Notes: a model not told the origin generated them from the sequence alone. Shown: positions 34,861 to 48,042, counted from the first letter of the stretch. The stretch: DNA of 64,000 bases from Biscogniauxia marginata (GCA_022695795.1 MU404063.1:62001-126000); one strand, 5' to 3'. Numbers and translations are program-made.

Positions 34861-37800
34861 TCACGCGAACCCAAAGCCCTGCGCATTTTCGAGCGCCATG
34901 GCCAGCCGCTCCCGGAGGACGTCCTTATCGCGATACTCGGGGAGCAGGAGGGTCCCGTAGCATGTATAGGCGGTGGGCAGGTGTCCGTTGTCACCTTCCT
35001 CTTCGCCGTTCTTTTGTACGACGAACTGGATGTTGGAGACGCCGCCGACGGGGACGCGGTCGCTAGCGGTGACGAACTCGAGCAGCTTGCGCCGCATACG
35101 ATCGTCATACTTCTTCACGACCGACCAGAAATCCCGAACCGTTCGGTGCGATGCGTCCCAGCCTACGTAGCGTGCTGCACGCCGCAGTTCCGAGATGTCA
35201 ATCTCCTGCGTGCCCTCGACAATGGACTGTAGGAGGTTGGGTGTCAGCAGCTGCAGGGACTTGGGGTGCAGGCACGTGCGGAAGCCCCGAGAAAAGGCGT
35301 CGAACTGTGGTGCGACGGAAACGTCAGTCAGGTAACGGATGTAATCGCTCACGTAGGCATTACGGTTATCACTCGTGACCGGAGGCGCGTCGCTGGGATT
35401 TGCGGCGGTCAGTGGGGGTGAGCTTGAGCGTGCAGAAAACTGCGGCCAGGACGTGCGTCGCGATGGATCCATCTGTCGAGAGACAGGCTGCCCAAACATG
35501 GAAGCAGAGAATTCGTAAGTGAGCACAAAGACGTCTTCTACGGCACCATCCTTCTGGTCCCATTCGAGAAGGCTGGTCAAGCCATTCGCGAGGTCCGGCC
35601 ATCCATCGGAAATATGATGAAGCTCTGTGACGGGCTCGCCTAGAAGTTTGCGGTAGAGCGCCTTAGGGAATGTTATCGGCAGTGTAAGGCCATTGTAGAC
35701 AGCTAGCGACATGAGTAATCCGACAAGCTCAAACTTCCATTCAGGCTGGAGGGAGCCAGGCTGGAACCACGTCATTCGTGTCCTATCATCAACCACAAAG
35801 GCGCCATAGTCTGGGTTTAGAGCCTCGGCGATAGCAAGACGGAAAAACTCTTGCTGGACACCTCCCGAGTCGAAGCCTTCTTCGCCTGAGTCTTCTCCAA
35901 GGTGCACTTTCATTGGTCTCATAAGCTCGCGCTCCTCTCGTCTCCAAAGCTGATCGAAGGCATCCACGAGAACGCTCTTACGCCCTATATCCAAGATGAG
36001 GTACTTCGCTGCCGGGGTCTTGAGAAGATCCTGTAATACGTTCTTCTGATGACCTTCCGTTACGAGACTATCTGGCGCAATTATGGCGTTTATCCGACTT
36101 TGCAGAGAGCTGGACTCTTCGTATGCACGGCTCATTCTAGAGAAGTTAATAGCTCGGAAGTATGACACCAAAGATGAGGGATTGAAAATGTATGGGTAGT
36201 CCAAAAGATGGACCCTCTGCCTCGTCGAAGTGAATGACAACCACGAGACCGGCATCTCTATCGAGTCGAGCCGATCGCCGAAGTACTCGGAGCGAAAATG
36301 AACGTCTCCTAAGAGGAGAGATTGGCGTTTCCGATCTATTTCTGAGTTAGATTACAAAATGTCAAGCTATACTCGGAGGGTTTACTAACACATGGCTGCA
36401 ATCAGCGAAAGAGCACCGCCAAAAGGACCATCCCCAGAAACGTCGGGTTTGCCCTCCCACTCGTGAAGCATCACTGCTCTTGCCCAATCGAGAAGTAAGA
36501 TTGGAACCCGCTTCTCGTGCATATTCCGTTCGGCCTTCGAAAAGTTTATGAGAGATTGTGCCGAGGGCTCAAGATGCGACAATAATATTTCCAAAACATC
36601 AGCCTCTGCAGCGCCGCCATCAGAATCCAAGTCAAGCGCGACCAGTTCGTCGAAATAATGCCTTGTAGGGATGACAGTGAGTAACCGTCTCGCGAGCCGA
36701 AGGGCCATGTCGTCTGTAAAAGCGTCTTCGTATTGTAAGCATAAAGAACTCGGCTGCCTCGCTACGGCGCCACCTCCGGTAAGAGTCAGCCCGTGGGACC
36801 TTATGCGAGACATGTCATTTAGTTGTCTTGAGTTGGTCACCAACGGAGCTGCAGCGACCAGCGCGTGAAGACAGACAGACATGAGAGACGCGGCCTCTGC
36901 GTTCGAGAATGCTTTCTGAGGTTTAGAAAACACCTTTGCTGTCGGTGATCTAGAAGACTGCAAAGGCTTTGGCGGAGCAAACAGGCCAGCTAGAGCTATC
37001 CATAGGCTATCAAAAACAAGGGTCGGTGCTACTCTAGTCAAACGCAACATGCAGTACCAGAGAGTCTGCGAGTCGACCATGCCATCACGGTTTGTGAACG
37101 AGTCCAATACGGCTTGTGGGTCGCTTAAGACGTTGAATATGCTTTGCTCGGCAAACAGTTTCCACTGAAGCTTGAGACTCTGAGGGTAGCTAGTTTGGGG
37201 TCTCCGTTTTCTTTTCCATGTTTTAAGTCGACTTGACGAGCGCCGGATGGACCCAGTGATGGTTGGCGGCTCCAACATATGCCTTTCCGAGGTAGCATCT
37301 TCTTGTAGCACGTCACAGATGAAATTGACAGCTTGGAGGTTGAGGCGCGATAATGACTGCGGGAGGTAACTGTCCAGCTCCGATGTAGGCTCCATAGAGC
37401 CGACAGCCGCGTCAGTCTCATGAACTTCATCCTGTGTGCCTACCGATTGCGGAGTTTCCCCATTGCTTGAGATCTCTTCCCCATTAACGCCATCCATCTG
37501 CGAATAATATCCGTCTATGTGAGGGTCACGGTTACCCAGTTCTGGACTTTGACTTTGTTCGTCGGGTATAGTATCTAGCAGATTGTCGGTTGAAAGCTGA
37601 GATGTCCGCACAGTTGACGACGGACGTACAAGGTTCTTGGAGACCTTCTCAGGCTGAGTCGCTTGAAAACCAGGCGATACGAGCCCCGTGTTATCCACAG
37701 TAGAATCAACCGGTGAATCAATCACCAGCTTAGCGGGGGGTTTTGAGGCTGATGAGGTGCGAATCCTCGCGCTTGAATTTCTTCTCGAGTGCGATGAGCG

Positions 37801-38896
37801 ATTCGGCATGTTTGATGTATCCGAGACAATAGGTCTTTCGGGACTCTTCATCGAGTCAAACCCATTTACTCTTCTATTTGAAGGGAGCTCGGACACAGGC
37901 TCACCATTGCCGTTGGCAGCATTTCTAGGTGGCTTCTGGGGCGTTGACCCGTATGGCGACATCGTAGACGGCATCGAAAGATCCTCGCCATCGTCACTCG
38001 AAGACAGGTCATCTTGAGACCCTCCCGCAAACTTTGACGAGCCACTAACCGCCTCGACCTTTTCCGACATGGCTTGGATGTTATTTGGCGTCAGCCATTC
38101 TAGCATCTTAAAGGCGACCGTGCCGAAAACATTAGCGGCAAACGAGCGGTAATCTTTACTAACTGCCTTTTCGTTAATCGACACTTGCGCAGGGTTGCTA
38201 CGAGATATGGATGAATCGGCTCTCGTTGATTTTCTCTCATCACCGCTCCTATGATCTTGATCGCGCTTCCTCTGCCCTATTGGTTGAGTTGCATCTCTGT
38301 TTGGCGAACGATCTTGACTGGAAGTGCGCTTCTTTGGGGATACCCGAGGCTTAGCTGGCTCGCTCTGAGACGGATATTTGGGGCCAAATATAAGCGGTTT
38401 GAGTGCATCGCTTGGCCTACTCGGCGGATAGAGGTGCGGACATAGACGGCCTTCGGGATTATCTTGGCTTGCTAGATATATGGCTAGTGTTCTCGCGCTC
38501 GTAGGGTTGTATCGACGGATCGGTGTCTTGCCAGCTAATCTTTTTCTACAGCTGAAACAGGAAGACGTCGAGCATGCATTGTAGCCACATCCATAACGAA
38601 GTTGCACGATGAATCTGCAAGGCTCGGTCAGTACCACGACGGGGATGCGCAGGCGCCGGGATATGTGAAGCTTACTTCTCGACTAGCAACTGGAGATTAT
38701 GACGGCGGGTTGCGCGGTGGATGGTATGGACTTTCTTAGGATTCTCGATATCGATCACCAGTTCCTTGATCTCAGCCGGAGCGTCGAGAGGTAGGCGTGG
38801 AAAAGGGACCTGCTCCCAAAGCGCGGCTAGGATATCGGCCTCGAGGCTGTTGTGGACGGGACCATTTTCGGCCGGCCGAGTGTTTTCTATCGTCAT
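34861..38896 (-). CDS. HECT-type E3 ubiquitin ligase with N-terminal AZUL zinc finger
   Basis: Transfers ubiquitin from E2 to substrates through a catalytic Cys. Exons 38896..38676, 38614..36390 and 36335..34861 give 1306 aa. Residues about 70-130 hold an AZUL-like Cys-rich module known from Ube3a (FIVQLRYGCGYNACST, CFSCRKR). A long Ser-rich, probably disordered middle follows. From about residue 800 the fungal pre-HECT region leads into the HECT domain: INFSRMSRAYEESSSLQ, SGEEGFDSGGVQQEFF (the conserved D-x-GG-V-x-R/Q-E-F-F step) and the C-lobe LPTAYTCYGTLLLPEY with the catalytic Cys at about 1274. The C-terminus ends in Phe-Ala, near the usual Phe-rich tail. The second intron (54 nt, GTTAGT donor, acceptor AAATAG) was selected because nearer AG sites create a stop. 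Closest in layout to UBE3A/Hul4-like ligases; substrate unknown. Confidence 0.9.
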
Positions 38897-40775
38897 GACA
38901 TAGGGTGCAGCTCGAGCATAGAAGGCACACGGAGTTGGCTACACTTCTATCTGCGGGGGATATGAATATGATCGGTCGAAACAGTTGATAGACGGCGGGC
39001 GGTGCCAGGTACTACGTCGAGAGGTTGCTTGGGTGATGGTGAGGCGATAAAGCGGGTGGGTGAGCTGTGGCAGAAAACGAGGCAGGCTATCACGAGATAT
39101 TACGGGGTATGAGATGCTGTGCTGAGTGGCGCAAATGCAAGAGAGAAAATCAACGTGATATTAGCGGGAAGAGGCTTCCTTAAGGTGTTGCGTAATGGTG
39201 AGGAAGGCTCAGTTGGTAAAGCTGAAGTGGGCATCGGAGACGGCAGGAACTCGGTATCACGTATCACCAACTCGATGCGGCGCACTGGCAACACTGTCCG
39301 GATCAGCCCCGCCAGCTGGCAGCCGGCAGCCGGACAGAAAGGGCCCCAAGGCCCTCTCCCCCACTGTTGCAGGGGCCAGATTTGTTCCCTGTCTGCCTAT
39401 GCCAAGCGTCGAGACAACCCCGGACCCCCATCCAACCGCCACCCCATTTCCTGAATCATCCCCAACTTCGCGTTCGCTCTCTAGCAGGTATGGTATCATT
39501 CATTCCTGTTGCCTATTTTTAAGTTGATCATGAGTCGCAACTGGCGATATCGTCAGATGAATTACTTAGCAAAATGTAGCAATATACTTCGTACTGATAC
39601 ATTGGAACATCTGCTTTGTATGATCTCAAGTCTCATAAATATTACGCAGGTTCTAGTGATAGCATTGTGGCATTATCAACCTACAATAATGAGTAACAAC
39701 CTAAGCTGAACATGGTATGTTAAGTACCTGGGTATTAATTATATACTTAGTATCCAGCACCTACCTGTACCTCCTGCACATCAGGTAAGAACTACTCGTA
39801 AGATTATCCGGGAGTCTATTTATTATACTATACAGATAATAAGTATCTTTAGGACCCGTGTGGTTGGTAGCACATGAAAACTTTACAATGTAGTTCAGTT
39901 TTCTAAAACCTTCTAAAGATTCTAGTGTAAATCCATCGTAGGTACCTACTTATACTAGGTAGGTACGGATTATGGTGAATGAGCACCTTATGATATCTCA
40001 AACAGGTAGGTATTACCTAGGCATTTGGTACACTAGTCTTCTTTCAGGCTACACATATTATTAAGTAGTTCTTTATGTACATGTAGCTATTTTATCATCA
40101 TGCCTTAGGCTGCTTTGGTACCCTATGAGATAATCAACTTGTAGACTTGGCTTTGGTGCCAAGACAAGAGCCCTGGCAGGTCGGAACTGACGTATGAAAG
40201 TGCACCCAAAGGACCCAACTTAACATTAAGGTAATTTTTTTGATTCGCCTATGCATGCAAAACAGAAAACCCCACCACGCCACTAAGATCAACCGGAATT
40301 TCCATTGATCAACCTAGAAACTGCTACTCCTCGCCGCATGACACTCATGACATTTTTATAACGCATCGCACTGCGCACTCGCCGTACAATTGCACCACTC
40401 TCTGGACAATTTTGTTTTCTTCTCAATTGTTACTTCTGTCGTGTTTTCTCTTCTCCATTACGTCAGGTGTCTCCTGGCAATCTCGCTTTACATTCCTACC
40501 TACCTGTAATTCTTTCCAACCTAGATTTTTCCCGCGTCCGCGTTGCCTGCCCGCGTCCCAATAACACCGCACAAAACCCTCCATCTTCAAACCAAAGTTC
40601 CTTCATCCTTTCTTGTAGGCATTGGACCTAACAAACCTTCGATCACCGAGCATTCCGCTCTTGATAATCAACTGTTCTGCGACGTCTGCCGCATCAATTT
40701 CTAAGAGAGCCGCCAACATTCCTCCGCCAGATTAGCTGCCCTTCTTTCAACACTGACAAGAAACGACGACCAAAC
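38897..40775. other. Divergent region HECT ligase / REI1
   Basis: About 1.9 kb without a gene. 39500-40300 is AT-rich with TAGGTACC words and possible short hairpins near 39945-39970. 40380-40770 is C/T-rich and is presumably the REI1 promoter and leader. Confidence 0.55.
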
Positions 40776-42536
40776 ATGGCGACGATGAGTGGAAGCCGGC
40801 CTTCGGGTGACATTCTCCAAGAGAAACAGGAACCAGCACCATCTTCCCATCAGTACACCTGCAACACATGTCAGGTCGCTTTCCGTTTTGCCGATACCCA
40901 GAAGGGTCACATGAAGAGTGATTGGCAGTGAGTTTTTTTTTTAGACACAATCAACCCATGGTTCACTTCAATCTGTTCTATTCAACAAACTAACCCATTC
41001 CTTTCACTTCTTAGCCGATACAATCTTAAGCGCCGTGTTGCCTTTTTGCCTCCCATCTCCTCCGAGGTGTTCACCGAGAAGGTTCTCCAGGCTCGCGCTG
41101 CCACTACTGCTGAACAGGACCGTGCTGGCTTCCAACAGGTCTGCGACGTCTGCCAGCGAAACTATTACAGCGAGAACTCCTACCGGAATCACATCGCAAG
41201 CCAAAAACATAAGGCAAAAGAGGCAGCATCACACCGCCGAGGTGCAAACCCAGACGACGCTAGCTCCGTCATGAGTTCAACCTTTTCTCTCGGTGCGCCT
41301 ATATCTACAGAACTAGAACAGGTTGATTCCGATGCCGAAGATGAGTTTACCGAGGTCGTCGAGGGACTACAGAAGACTACTCTAAATGATCATGGATCTC
41401 CCGTGAGACGGCCATCCAATCCCCACCCCTCGGCTGAAGGACAACACCACAGAGAACACCCAGTTTCTGAGAAATCTAGCGAGCCGGTATCTAGTTCTGC
41501 TACTCCCGTCCCTGGGCTCACGCTCAAGTCGTGCTTGTTCTGCAACTATGAATCTCCTACCGTTCCTCTGAATGTGGTCCACATGGAACGCATCCACAGC
41601 ATGTTCATCCCGGAGAAGCAATATCTAGTCAATCTTGATGGCTTGATCGGTGCATTACAACAACGTATTCAGGAATTCCACGAGTGCCTGTATTGTGGCA
41701 AGATCAAGAGTACCGCGCCTGCAGTACAAACACACATGCGTGATAAGGGTCACTGCAAGATTCCTTACACCACATTAGAGGAACAAGTAGAGATTGGTGA
41801 CTACTACGACTTCCGAAGCACCTACTCCGATGGTGAGGAGTCAGAAGATGACTCGGTGGATGGTGACAAGCAGAATGGCGGGGCCAAGCTGGGAGCTAGA
41901 CGGTCGGCCAAGGAAGTCGGCGAGAACGGAGAGGAGGTAGGAGGTGAAGATGAAGGGTGGGAAACAGATAGCTCTGCTTCGTCTTGTGACTCTGAGGACT
42001 TGCGGGCCATTCCAGTTGATCACTCGTTCCGTCTCCAGGAGCGGCTCGAGAAGCATCCCCATCATTCATCCTACGATCCCCGACACCACCACCAGAAGGA
42101 CGGTTGGCATTCACACGCCCACAAGCATCGCGCCATTTTCTATGATGATACTGAGATGCACTTGCCATCTGGTCGCACTGTAGGACATCGGTCTTATGTG
42201 AAGTATTGGCGTCAAAACCTTCATAGCCATCCGTCACCAGAGGAGCGTGCTGAGAGATTGGCAATCGGGGAGGCAGCGGCTTCTGGAGATGAGATGGACG
42301 TGGACAATGAAGTGATTAGATCTAACGATGTTGCCAGACGAATCATCAGGCCGACCGTTGTTAGCAGAGCTAACGGTGGAACTGGTATGTTAGGCGTAAC
42401 CAACGAAAAGAAGAAGGAGGTTCAACGTGTCGAGGGCAGAAGCCGTAAGCAGCAACAGGCGGCGCAGAGGCGCAAGGAGTGGTCTATCAACAAGGGGGCC
42501 AACCACCAGAAGTACTACAACTACCAGATCTTGTGA
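40776..42536 (+). CDS. REI1: Rei1-type C2H2 zinc-finger protein, 60S ribosome maturation
   Basis: Rei1 is a cytoplasmic factor that releases Arx1/Alb1 from pre-60S particles and probes the exit tunnel. Exons 40776..40927 and 41015..42536 (87-nt intron, GTGAGT, CTAAC branch) give 557 aa. Four zinc-finger units are seen: YTCNTCQVAFRFADTQKGHM...H, CDVCQRNYYSENSYRNHIAS with QKH, CLFCNYESPTVPLNVVHMER with IH, and CLYCGKIKSTAPAVQTHMRD with KGHC. An acidic stretch rich in Glu and Asp follows (about residues 280-340). The C-terminal part has the Rei1 features LPSGRTVGHRSYVKYWRQNL and ends EWSINKGANHQKYYNYQIL, close to the conserved tail of the family. The splice restores SDWHRYNLKRRV, a hallmark of the first finger. 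Length fits filamentous fungal Rei1. Confidence 0.95.
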
Positions 42537-44822
42537 TCCTGGTTTGCCGATTGCCACTATGGCTCCGGTTTAGAATCAGTGGTTGTGGTTTGGTGGGGCA
42601 AGCCTAGTAAGACTCTGTAACTACACCGTGGGTTTGATGAGTATATAGAGCTTGCCTGTGATGTGGCTGGAATAAACTAGCTTAAGGTACTATTAATTGA
42701 TCAATTGATGTCTGTTTCTCACAGGGATTAAGACCTTCATCCTACACAAGATGTTTATATCCTCTGGTAATCTTTCTCGAAGGTGTAATTACCCCTGCCA
42801 AGACGTGGTAAAGAGTCCTAAACTCGTACCATCACTCCCTTCATCTCAAGGACTCCGTCCCCTCTTAGCATCGAGTGATATCGGTTGCTCATTCCGACCT
42901 AGTTAGGATTATCTATATAAGTCAATCTCGTATTGTAAATTCATATCTTGCTTGCATAACTTGGAGCCCGATAACGACTAGTAAAAATGGCCATTTTGGA
43001 AGTGAGCTAATCGCCTACGAAATTTTAACATAAAGAAACTCGGCCTCGGTAATAAGCGTTCCTGACTATAGCTTTAATGAGTAAACCCATTCATACGTTT
43101 ATGATTAACGTGCGCCACTGTACTCATGCTTGAAACCCTTTACAGTACACCCAGGCGAGCCTCCGATGGCGCAATCGTGAATTGTGCGGCGGCCGTTCGC
43201 GCGCCCAGTCCTGCACCAGAACCACTGCCAAATTCAATCTATCTTTTCTCCCTATAAAACACCCTCACGCCCGCCCCTTATGTCAGCCAGCGCCGTTGAC
43301 ACTAATTTCCACCACGGCTACAACCAACCGTCTATATATAATAACTGTCAGGGGCTAAACTAACTCGCCCGCTTGAAATTAGATAGCTGAAGGCGATGTG
43401 TGCCTGCGTGTCCTCTACTCCGGGCACGATCCGCGCGGCTACGGGCGTGTACGTGTTCGTGTCCGTGTCGGGCGCGCACGCCGATTAGTTCTAGCTCAGG
43501 GGATACCGCCTCTTCCGCTGGTGCAGCATGCGCTAAGGGGCGGGAATATGGTGCCCCTCGGACTGCTGTGGCGACGATAGCATGATTTATAACCGTGGTG
43601 ACGCGCATAACGAGAGCTATGAAAAATATGTGCCCGTACTACACGACAAGACAGTTCCTTCATGGGCTTATACAAATACGGGCAATAATCTGTAGTCGTT
43701 TTTACAAGTAGGCCGTCTAGCAGTCCAAGTGATCCTACGTACAGTAGTTAGGTCGCTTGTTAACTAGACGCGCATACATAGGACTGGTTGCCGTATGAAT
43801 CCGGGTAACGTTGCGCGAGGATGACTGCGGGAAGAACAACACGAAGTGCCTAGTCACCAGTAAATCAGCCCTTCTCTCTCGCGGCTGCAGAGACTTCGTC
43901 TGCCTCTTCCGACAACCAATATTGTCCTGAACGGAGTACGGGCGTGTTCTAGGCCGCGAGCCGGCGGACGGACCGGACGACGTTGAAAGTGGATGTGACA
44001 AGGATCACAACTATGCGGGGCTATACAAGATGGATCTAAGAGCTACACTATAGCAAAGACGTGCAACCATCATCCCTGCGCTGATTGGCTATTATTTTTC
44101 TCTTGAGCCGCGATTGGTCACTTGGATTCAATGTACATGTTATAGGGAACGATGATAACTTCAAAATGTATGTATGTCGTTAGAAAGACTGTATTTAGCA
44201 TGGCTGCGCCATGATCTTATTCAACGAAAAAACCCATATTTGTTTTATCCCGTTGCAGTCCTGCAACTAAAAAAATTCCTCCTCCATCTGCGTATCCCTT
44301 AATGTTCCAGACTCAAGATCATCAGTTCGAATTCTCCTCCTATACACCAATGCAATGGAACACCGGGACTGCCTTCCAAGAAAACCAAATCGCTACGCAC
44401 AAAAAAAACCTAAACCGTTCGTTTCCATAAAATCAACCGCTTGTCAATTAGAGGATGTTGATTTTCCAACAAAAAGTGAGAGAAAAAAAGAAAAAAGAAA
44501 CCCCCGAACCTCACTCTCGAGGTTCTCTAATGCGCTCCCTCCAATGCTCTCTTCATTCGTGCAATCGTTGGCCCAAAGAGTGGGCTCTGAACATCGCTTC
44601 GATGCTATAGACGTAAAGTTCTTCGTGAAAGTTGTCAAATCCGGGGTATAGGTTGGCGAAATAAATGGGTCCGCCAAAAAAATAAGAAACTCTGAAGAAA
44701 AGAATTGTTCTAGACAGGGGGGGGGGGGGATGGAGGTGCAGCTTGGACCCTAATCCGGCCGTCAAGGTTCTTCGTCTCACGTCGTCACGAGACATCGTGA
44801 AGATGGCCGGCGACGAAGACCA
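42537..44822. other. Intergenic region between REI1 and a Gln-rich orphan ORF
   Basis: About 2.3 kb; ORFs of at most 98 codons and without motifs. Contains a G run near 44718-44729 and a CGTGT-rich patch around 43405-43480. Nothing else recognised. Confidence 0.5.
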
Positions 44823-45287
44823 TCACGTATGTTGCTGGTGGGAGACCCCGTAGACGTATAAGGGGGTCGGTCCTCTCCAGTCGGTGATCGCAACGCACTT
44901 CCCGTGGAGGTATGTAGTCAAGATCGGTCGGTCGGCGTCCCGGACGGCGTGGTAGATATAGTCGTGGTTAGCCATATCGTAGATGGAGTACAGCTGACCG
45001 GCTCTATAGATCTTGTTGAGCCGTGGGCAAGTTTGCTGCTGCTGGGAGGGCTGTTCTGCCATCTGCTGCTCTCGCTGAGGTCGTTGCCATTCGGGTTGCT
45101 CCTCCTGCTGGCGGAGCTGTTCTTCTTGCTGTCCTCGTCTGTAAAGTGCCGCTAGGCGGTCGATCGAGTAGTTCACGAGCCTGATTCTGGTGGGTTTCTG
45201 GGGTCGTCTTCTTGGGGTGACTCCGGCTTCCTGGGTCCGGGGGGAAGGGGAGGGTAATGAACGAAGGTTGTATGTTCTGGAAGGCAT
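44823..45287 (-). CDS. Hypothetical Gln-rich protein, 154 aa
   Basis: Single-exon ORF starting at the first ATG (MPSRTYNLRSLPSPSP). I do not recognise a family. The N-terminal third is basic (RRRPQKPTRIRLVNYSIDRL). The middle, about residues 50-85, is Gln/Glu-rich (QQEEQLRQQEEQPEWQ, SQQQQTCP). The last 60 residues look globular and aromatic (GQLYSIYDMANHDYIYHAV, then YLHGKCVAITDWRGPTPLYV). No signal peptide, transmembrane segment or known domain is visible. The composition of the C-terminal part argues for a real protein, but there is no homology evidence and the neighbours do not suggest a role. Confidence 0.45.
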   Translation of the reverse strand: MPSRTYNLRSLPSPSPRTQEAGVTPRRRPQKPTRIRLVNYSIDRLAALYRRGQQEEQLRQQEEQPEWQRPQREQQMAEQPSQQQQTCPRLNKIYRAGQLYSIYDMANHDYIYHAVRDADRPILTTYLHGKCVAITDWRGPTPLYVYGVSHQQHT

Positions 45288-46721
45288 CTTGGATTTTGTG
45301 GTGCTCCAAGCTGTGAGAGCTCGTAGAATATCGACGGGGGTAAGTGAAGTAATGAGGCTCTGTTGTGATGACTGGTATAGAGTCAAGTTGATAAGGAAAG
45401 GGTGAAAGCTCGATACTGTTATACACTAGGTGTACATTTGAAACTGAGGGCGATAAATGGGTAAACTGAGTCTCTTGAAGACTTAGAAGTCGGGTGAAGT
45501 AGGAAGAGGAAAAGAGATCATCTGGAAATGAATAGGTCAGGGCTTTTTATGACATTCGAGACCAGTCGGAGAAATGTTGACGGGATAAGAGTTTGGCGTA
45601 TTTACGCCTCAGCAGCTTGAATGCTTATGACTCGAAGAACTGGATTGCATATTTGTCAATATTGGGGGATTACTTGAATCTTGCCAAACCCTAATTAGCA
45701 TGGACTGTTTATAGGTTGGCATCTTTCTTGTTTCCTTTTAAGTGCGTATCGTGGTAAATAACAGTCTGTAGGAGAGAGTGGGTAGGTCATAGGACAGATT
45801 CATAACGTTACTTTTACGCCGAAATGTGCATAGCTATATCCTAGCTTATGCGCCTTTACTACTAAGTAATAGAGTTGAGCAGTTGCTTAATATGAAACCA
45901 TTCTTATAACGTGATAGTAGGATAGCTGTTTTTGTGTGCATTCTTGTACGCAGGTTGTGAATGGTAATGAAACCCTATCAAGTATGTTGAGTGAAAGGTA
46001 GAGTCATATAAAAAAAAAAGGTACTGACCACGATCTATAAGACAGTCACCATACAGCACAAGATGCAGAAACAATCCTATTAGACAGTGTGAAATATACC
46101 AAACAAACTTGGCTGTTGAGTTATCAATTGAAAACATATTGCAGGTGCGAGAGTTGTTAAGATATGAAATATGGCTAGATGATTTGTAAAAAGGGTTTCT
46201 GGAGGAAGACTTTCCCTAGATATTTAAGTTGGCCAAATTAAGAAATTAAGAAATTCCATCAAATATTATATTGTTCTAGCAAGAAGGCCCTAGGCTTCAT
46301 TGGCAAGAAGTCCAACTTGAATGACAATCTTGATATCTATTTAAGCGTAACACCACACAAGCGCTAGAGATGCTACTAATTTACCCCGGAATAAATCGTA
46401 TTGTATAGGTAGGTACACAGTAGTTCTTGTGAATTAAAGAAACCCAAAATACAACTATGATAGAAGCAACTTGGATAGCAACATGTTGTTTCCATAGAAT
46501 ATCACATAGGTGTTGCGTGCAATCCTACAGATCACAACAGCATGCTCCCACTTTGAGGCTTGCACGTATTCATATTTATATAATCTTGATATTTGAGATG
46601 ATTCTAAACATATGAATGATTTCACCACTATCCCGTTTATAACATCTTGTGAACCCTAACTCTAATCCCACGCAGGAAAAAGAAGGACAGAATTGATCCC
46701 CAGTCTAAACACTATAGAAAT
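45288..46721. other. AT-rich intergenic region
   Basis: No gene seen. Composition falls in GC from about 45560, with repeated AAGAAATT-like words near 46240-46255 and an A run at 46010-46018. It could include relics of older sequence but no repeat structure is clear. Confidence 0.5.
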
Positions 46722-47403
46722 TTATGCCTTACTATCCTTCCCCTCTCCTTGCACTGGCTTGTCTTCTGGCGAAAATTTCAAGCTGATACTGTTGACACAG
46801 TGCCTCTCGTCGGTTGGGGTCGGATATCCTTCACCCTTAAAGACGTGACCGAGGTGGCCGCCGCAATTGGAGCAGACAATTTCGGTTCTCGCCATGCCCC
46901 AAGATCTATCTTCATGCCGAGTAACAGCCCCGGGGATGCTGTCAAAGTAAGCTGGCCAACCACAGCCCGACTTGAACTTGTGGTTCGCCTTGTAGAGCGG
47001 CGCATTGCATCCGGCGCATGTGTAGACGCCAGATTCGGCGAAGAACTTGTCATATTTACCGGAGAACGGCGCTTCAGTGCCTTTTTCTCGGAGGATCCGG
47101 AATTGCTCTGGGATTATGGTAAGCAATGAATCACTGGCAAAAAGAGAAATAAAAAGGCTCGCCTTTGTTGAGAATGGCCCGCCACTCATCTGGCGTCTTC
47201 TCATCCGGATACGTCATTTTGCTGGTTGAGCTGGAGCTGAAGCTGGAGCCGAAAAGACTACCGAAAAAAGGGATGGTTGGCATCGACCTTAATGACGATG
47301 GAGTTTGGTGCAATGATCTATGCTGAGCTGAGGCTCGAGCCCTCGCGAGATTGGAAAAGGTGTAAAAGGTCCGGAGCAATGTGGAGAATGGAGGTAGACG
47401 CAT
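46722..47403 (-). CDS. msrB: Peptide-methionine (R)-S-oxide reductase (MsrB), probably mitochondrial
   Basis: Reduces the R form of methionine sulfoxide in proteins with thioredoxin. Exons 47403..47163 and 47107..46722 give 208 aa. The first about 45 residues are Arg/Ser/Leu-rich without acids (MRLPPFSTLLRTFYTFSNLA), typical of a mitochondrial presequence. Downstream Met codons (MPTIPFFG, MTYPDEK) could give a cytosolic form. Zinc is bound by CAGC and CSNC pairs. The active-site landmarks KSGCGWPAYFD, GGHLGHVFKGEGYPTPTDER and RHCVNSIS (catalytic Cys about 184) are all present. The intron is unusual: its 5' end reads GC (AAAG|GCGAGC) and its 3' end CCCAG. Using it rebuilds the family sequence ILNK-EQFRILREKGTE exactly, and no GT donor does. 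The divergent neighbour is the ArfGAP gene. Confidence 0.93.
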
Positions 47404-48042
47404 GGGTTCGGGAATACGTACGTGGTGGGTAAAAGAATTGGGAGACTTAACCCAGAGATCGGGGCGAATTATATACAATGGACCGTCTCGACGATTTAGT
47501 TATCTACGGATGGAATTAAATGGAATGACAGTTTCTTGATTGTACGCGGTGGTTGATGATTTGGAATCATTGCTGGCTGTGCATAAAATATGCTACTGCC
47601 GCGGCACCGTTAAATGCTCTAAACCCGTTGAATGTCGTCAGAGATTCTGCCCCACAATGGAGGCTAGCGGCGTTTGATCCCACCTGACGCAAGGGGTTCC
47701 TTGGCAACCTTTGCATTCGAATTGGGGCTTGTGGGGCGGGGCCGGGGGTCCAAGATTTGTCGGATTAACAGGATCTAGCGATCTCCGAAACGCGCCACTT
47801 TGGGTACTTCTGGGTAGCCAGGAAAGCCACACTTCGAGCCGTCAGATTGGACGCCTGCCACTTGGAATTCCATATCGGTGCCAGACCACCTTATGTGCCT
47901 ACCTACTTTCTACTGACCTAACCTTACTCGACTTATTTTTTTTGTTATTGAATCACAGACCTCTTCTCCTTCCATCTATCCACACACACACACACACACA
48001 CACACACCGCGCACGAACATCGTCTCCTCTCGAATCGCTAAT
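47404..48042. promoter_or_regulatory. Divergent region MsrB / ArfGAP
   Basis: 640 bp separate the two start codons. A (CA)n microsatellite (about 47981-48007) sits 36-60 bases upstream of the ArfGAP ATG, within its probable leader, after a pyrimidine tract. Confidence 0.55.
47981..48007. repeat. (CA)n microsatellite
   Basis: Thirteen uninterrupted CA units in the ArfGAP leader region. Confidence 0.97.

Noticed and set aside
44280..44350. tRNA-like words (AGTTCGAATTCTCC followed by ATACACCA)
   Set aside because: The supposed T-stem does not pair and no matching acceptor or D arm is present.
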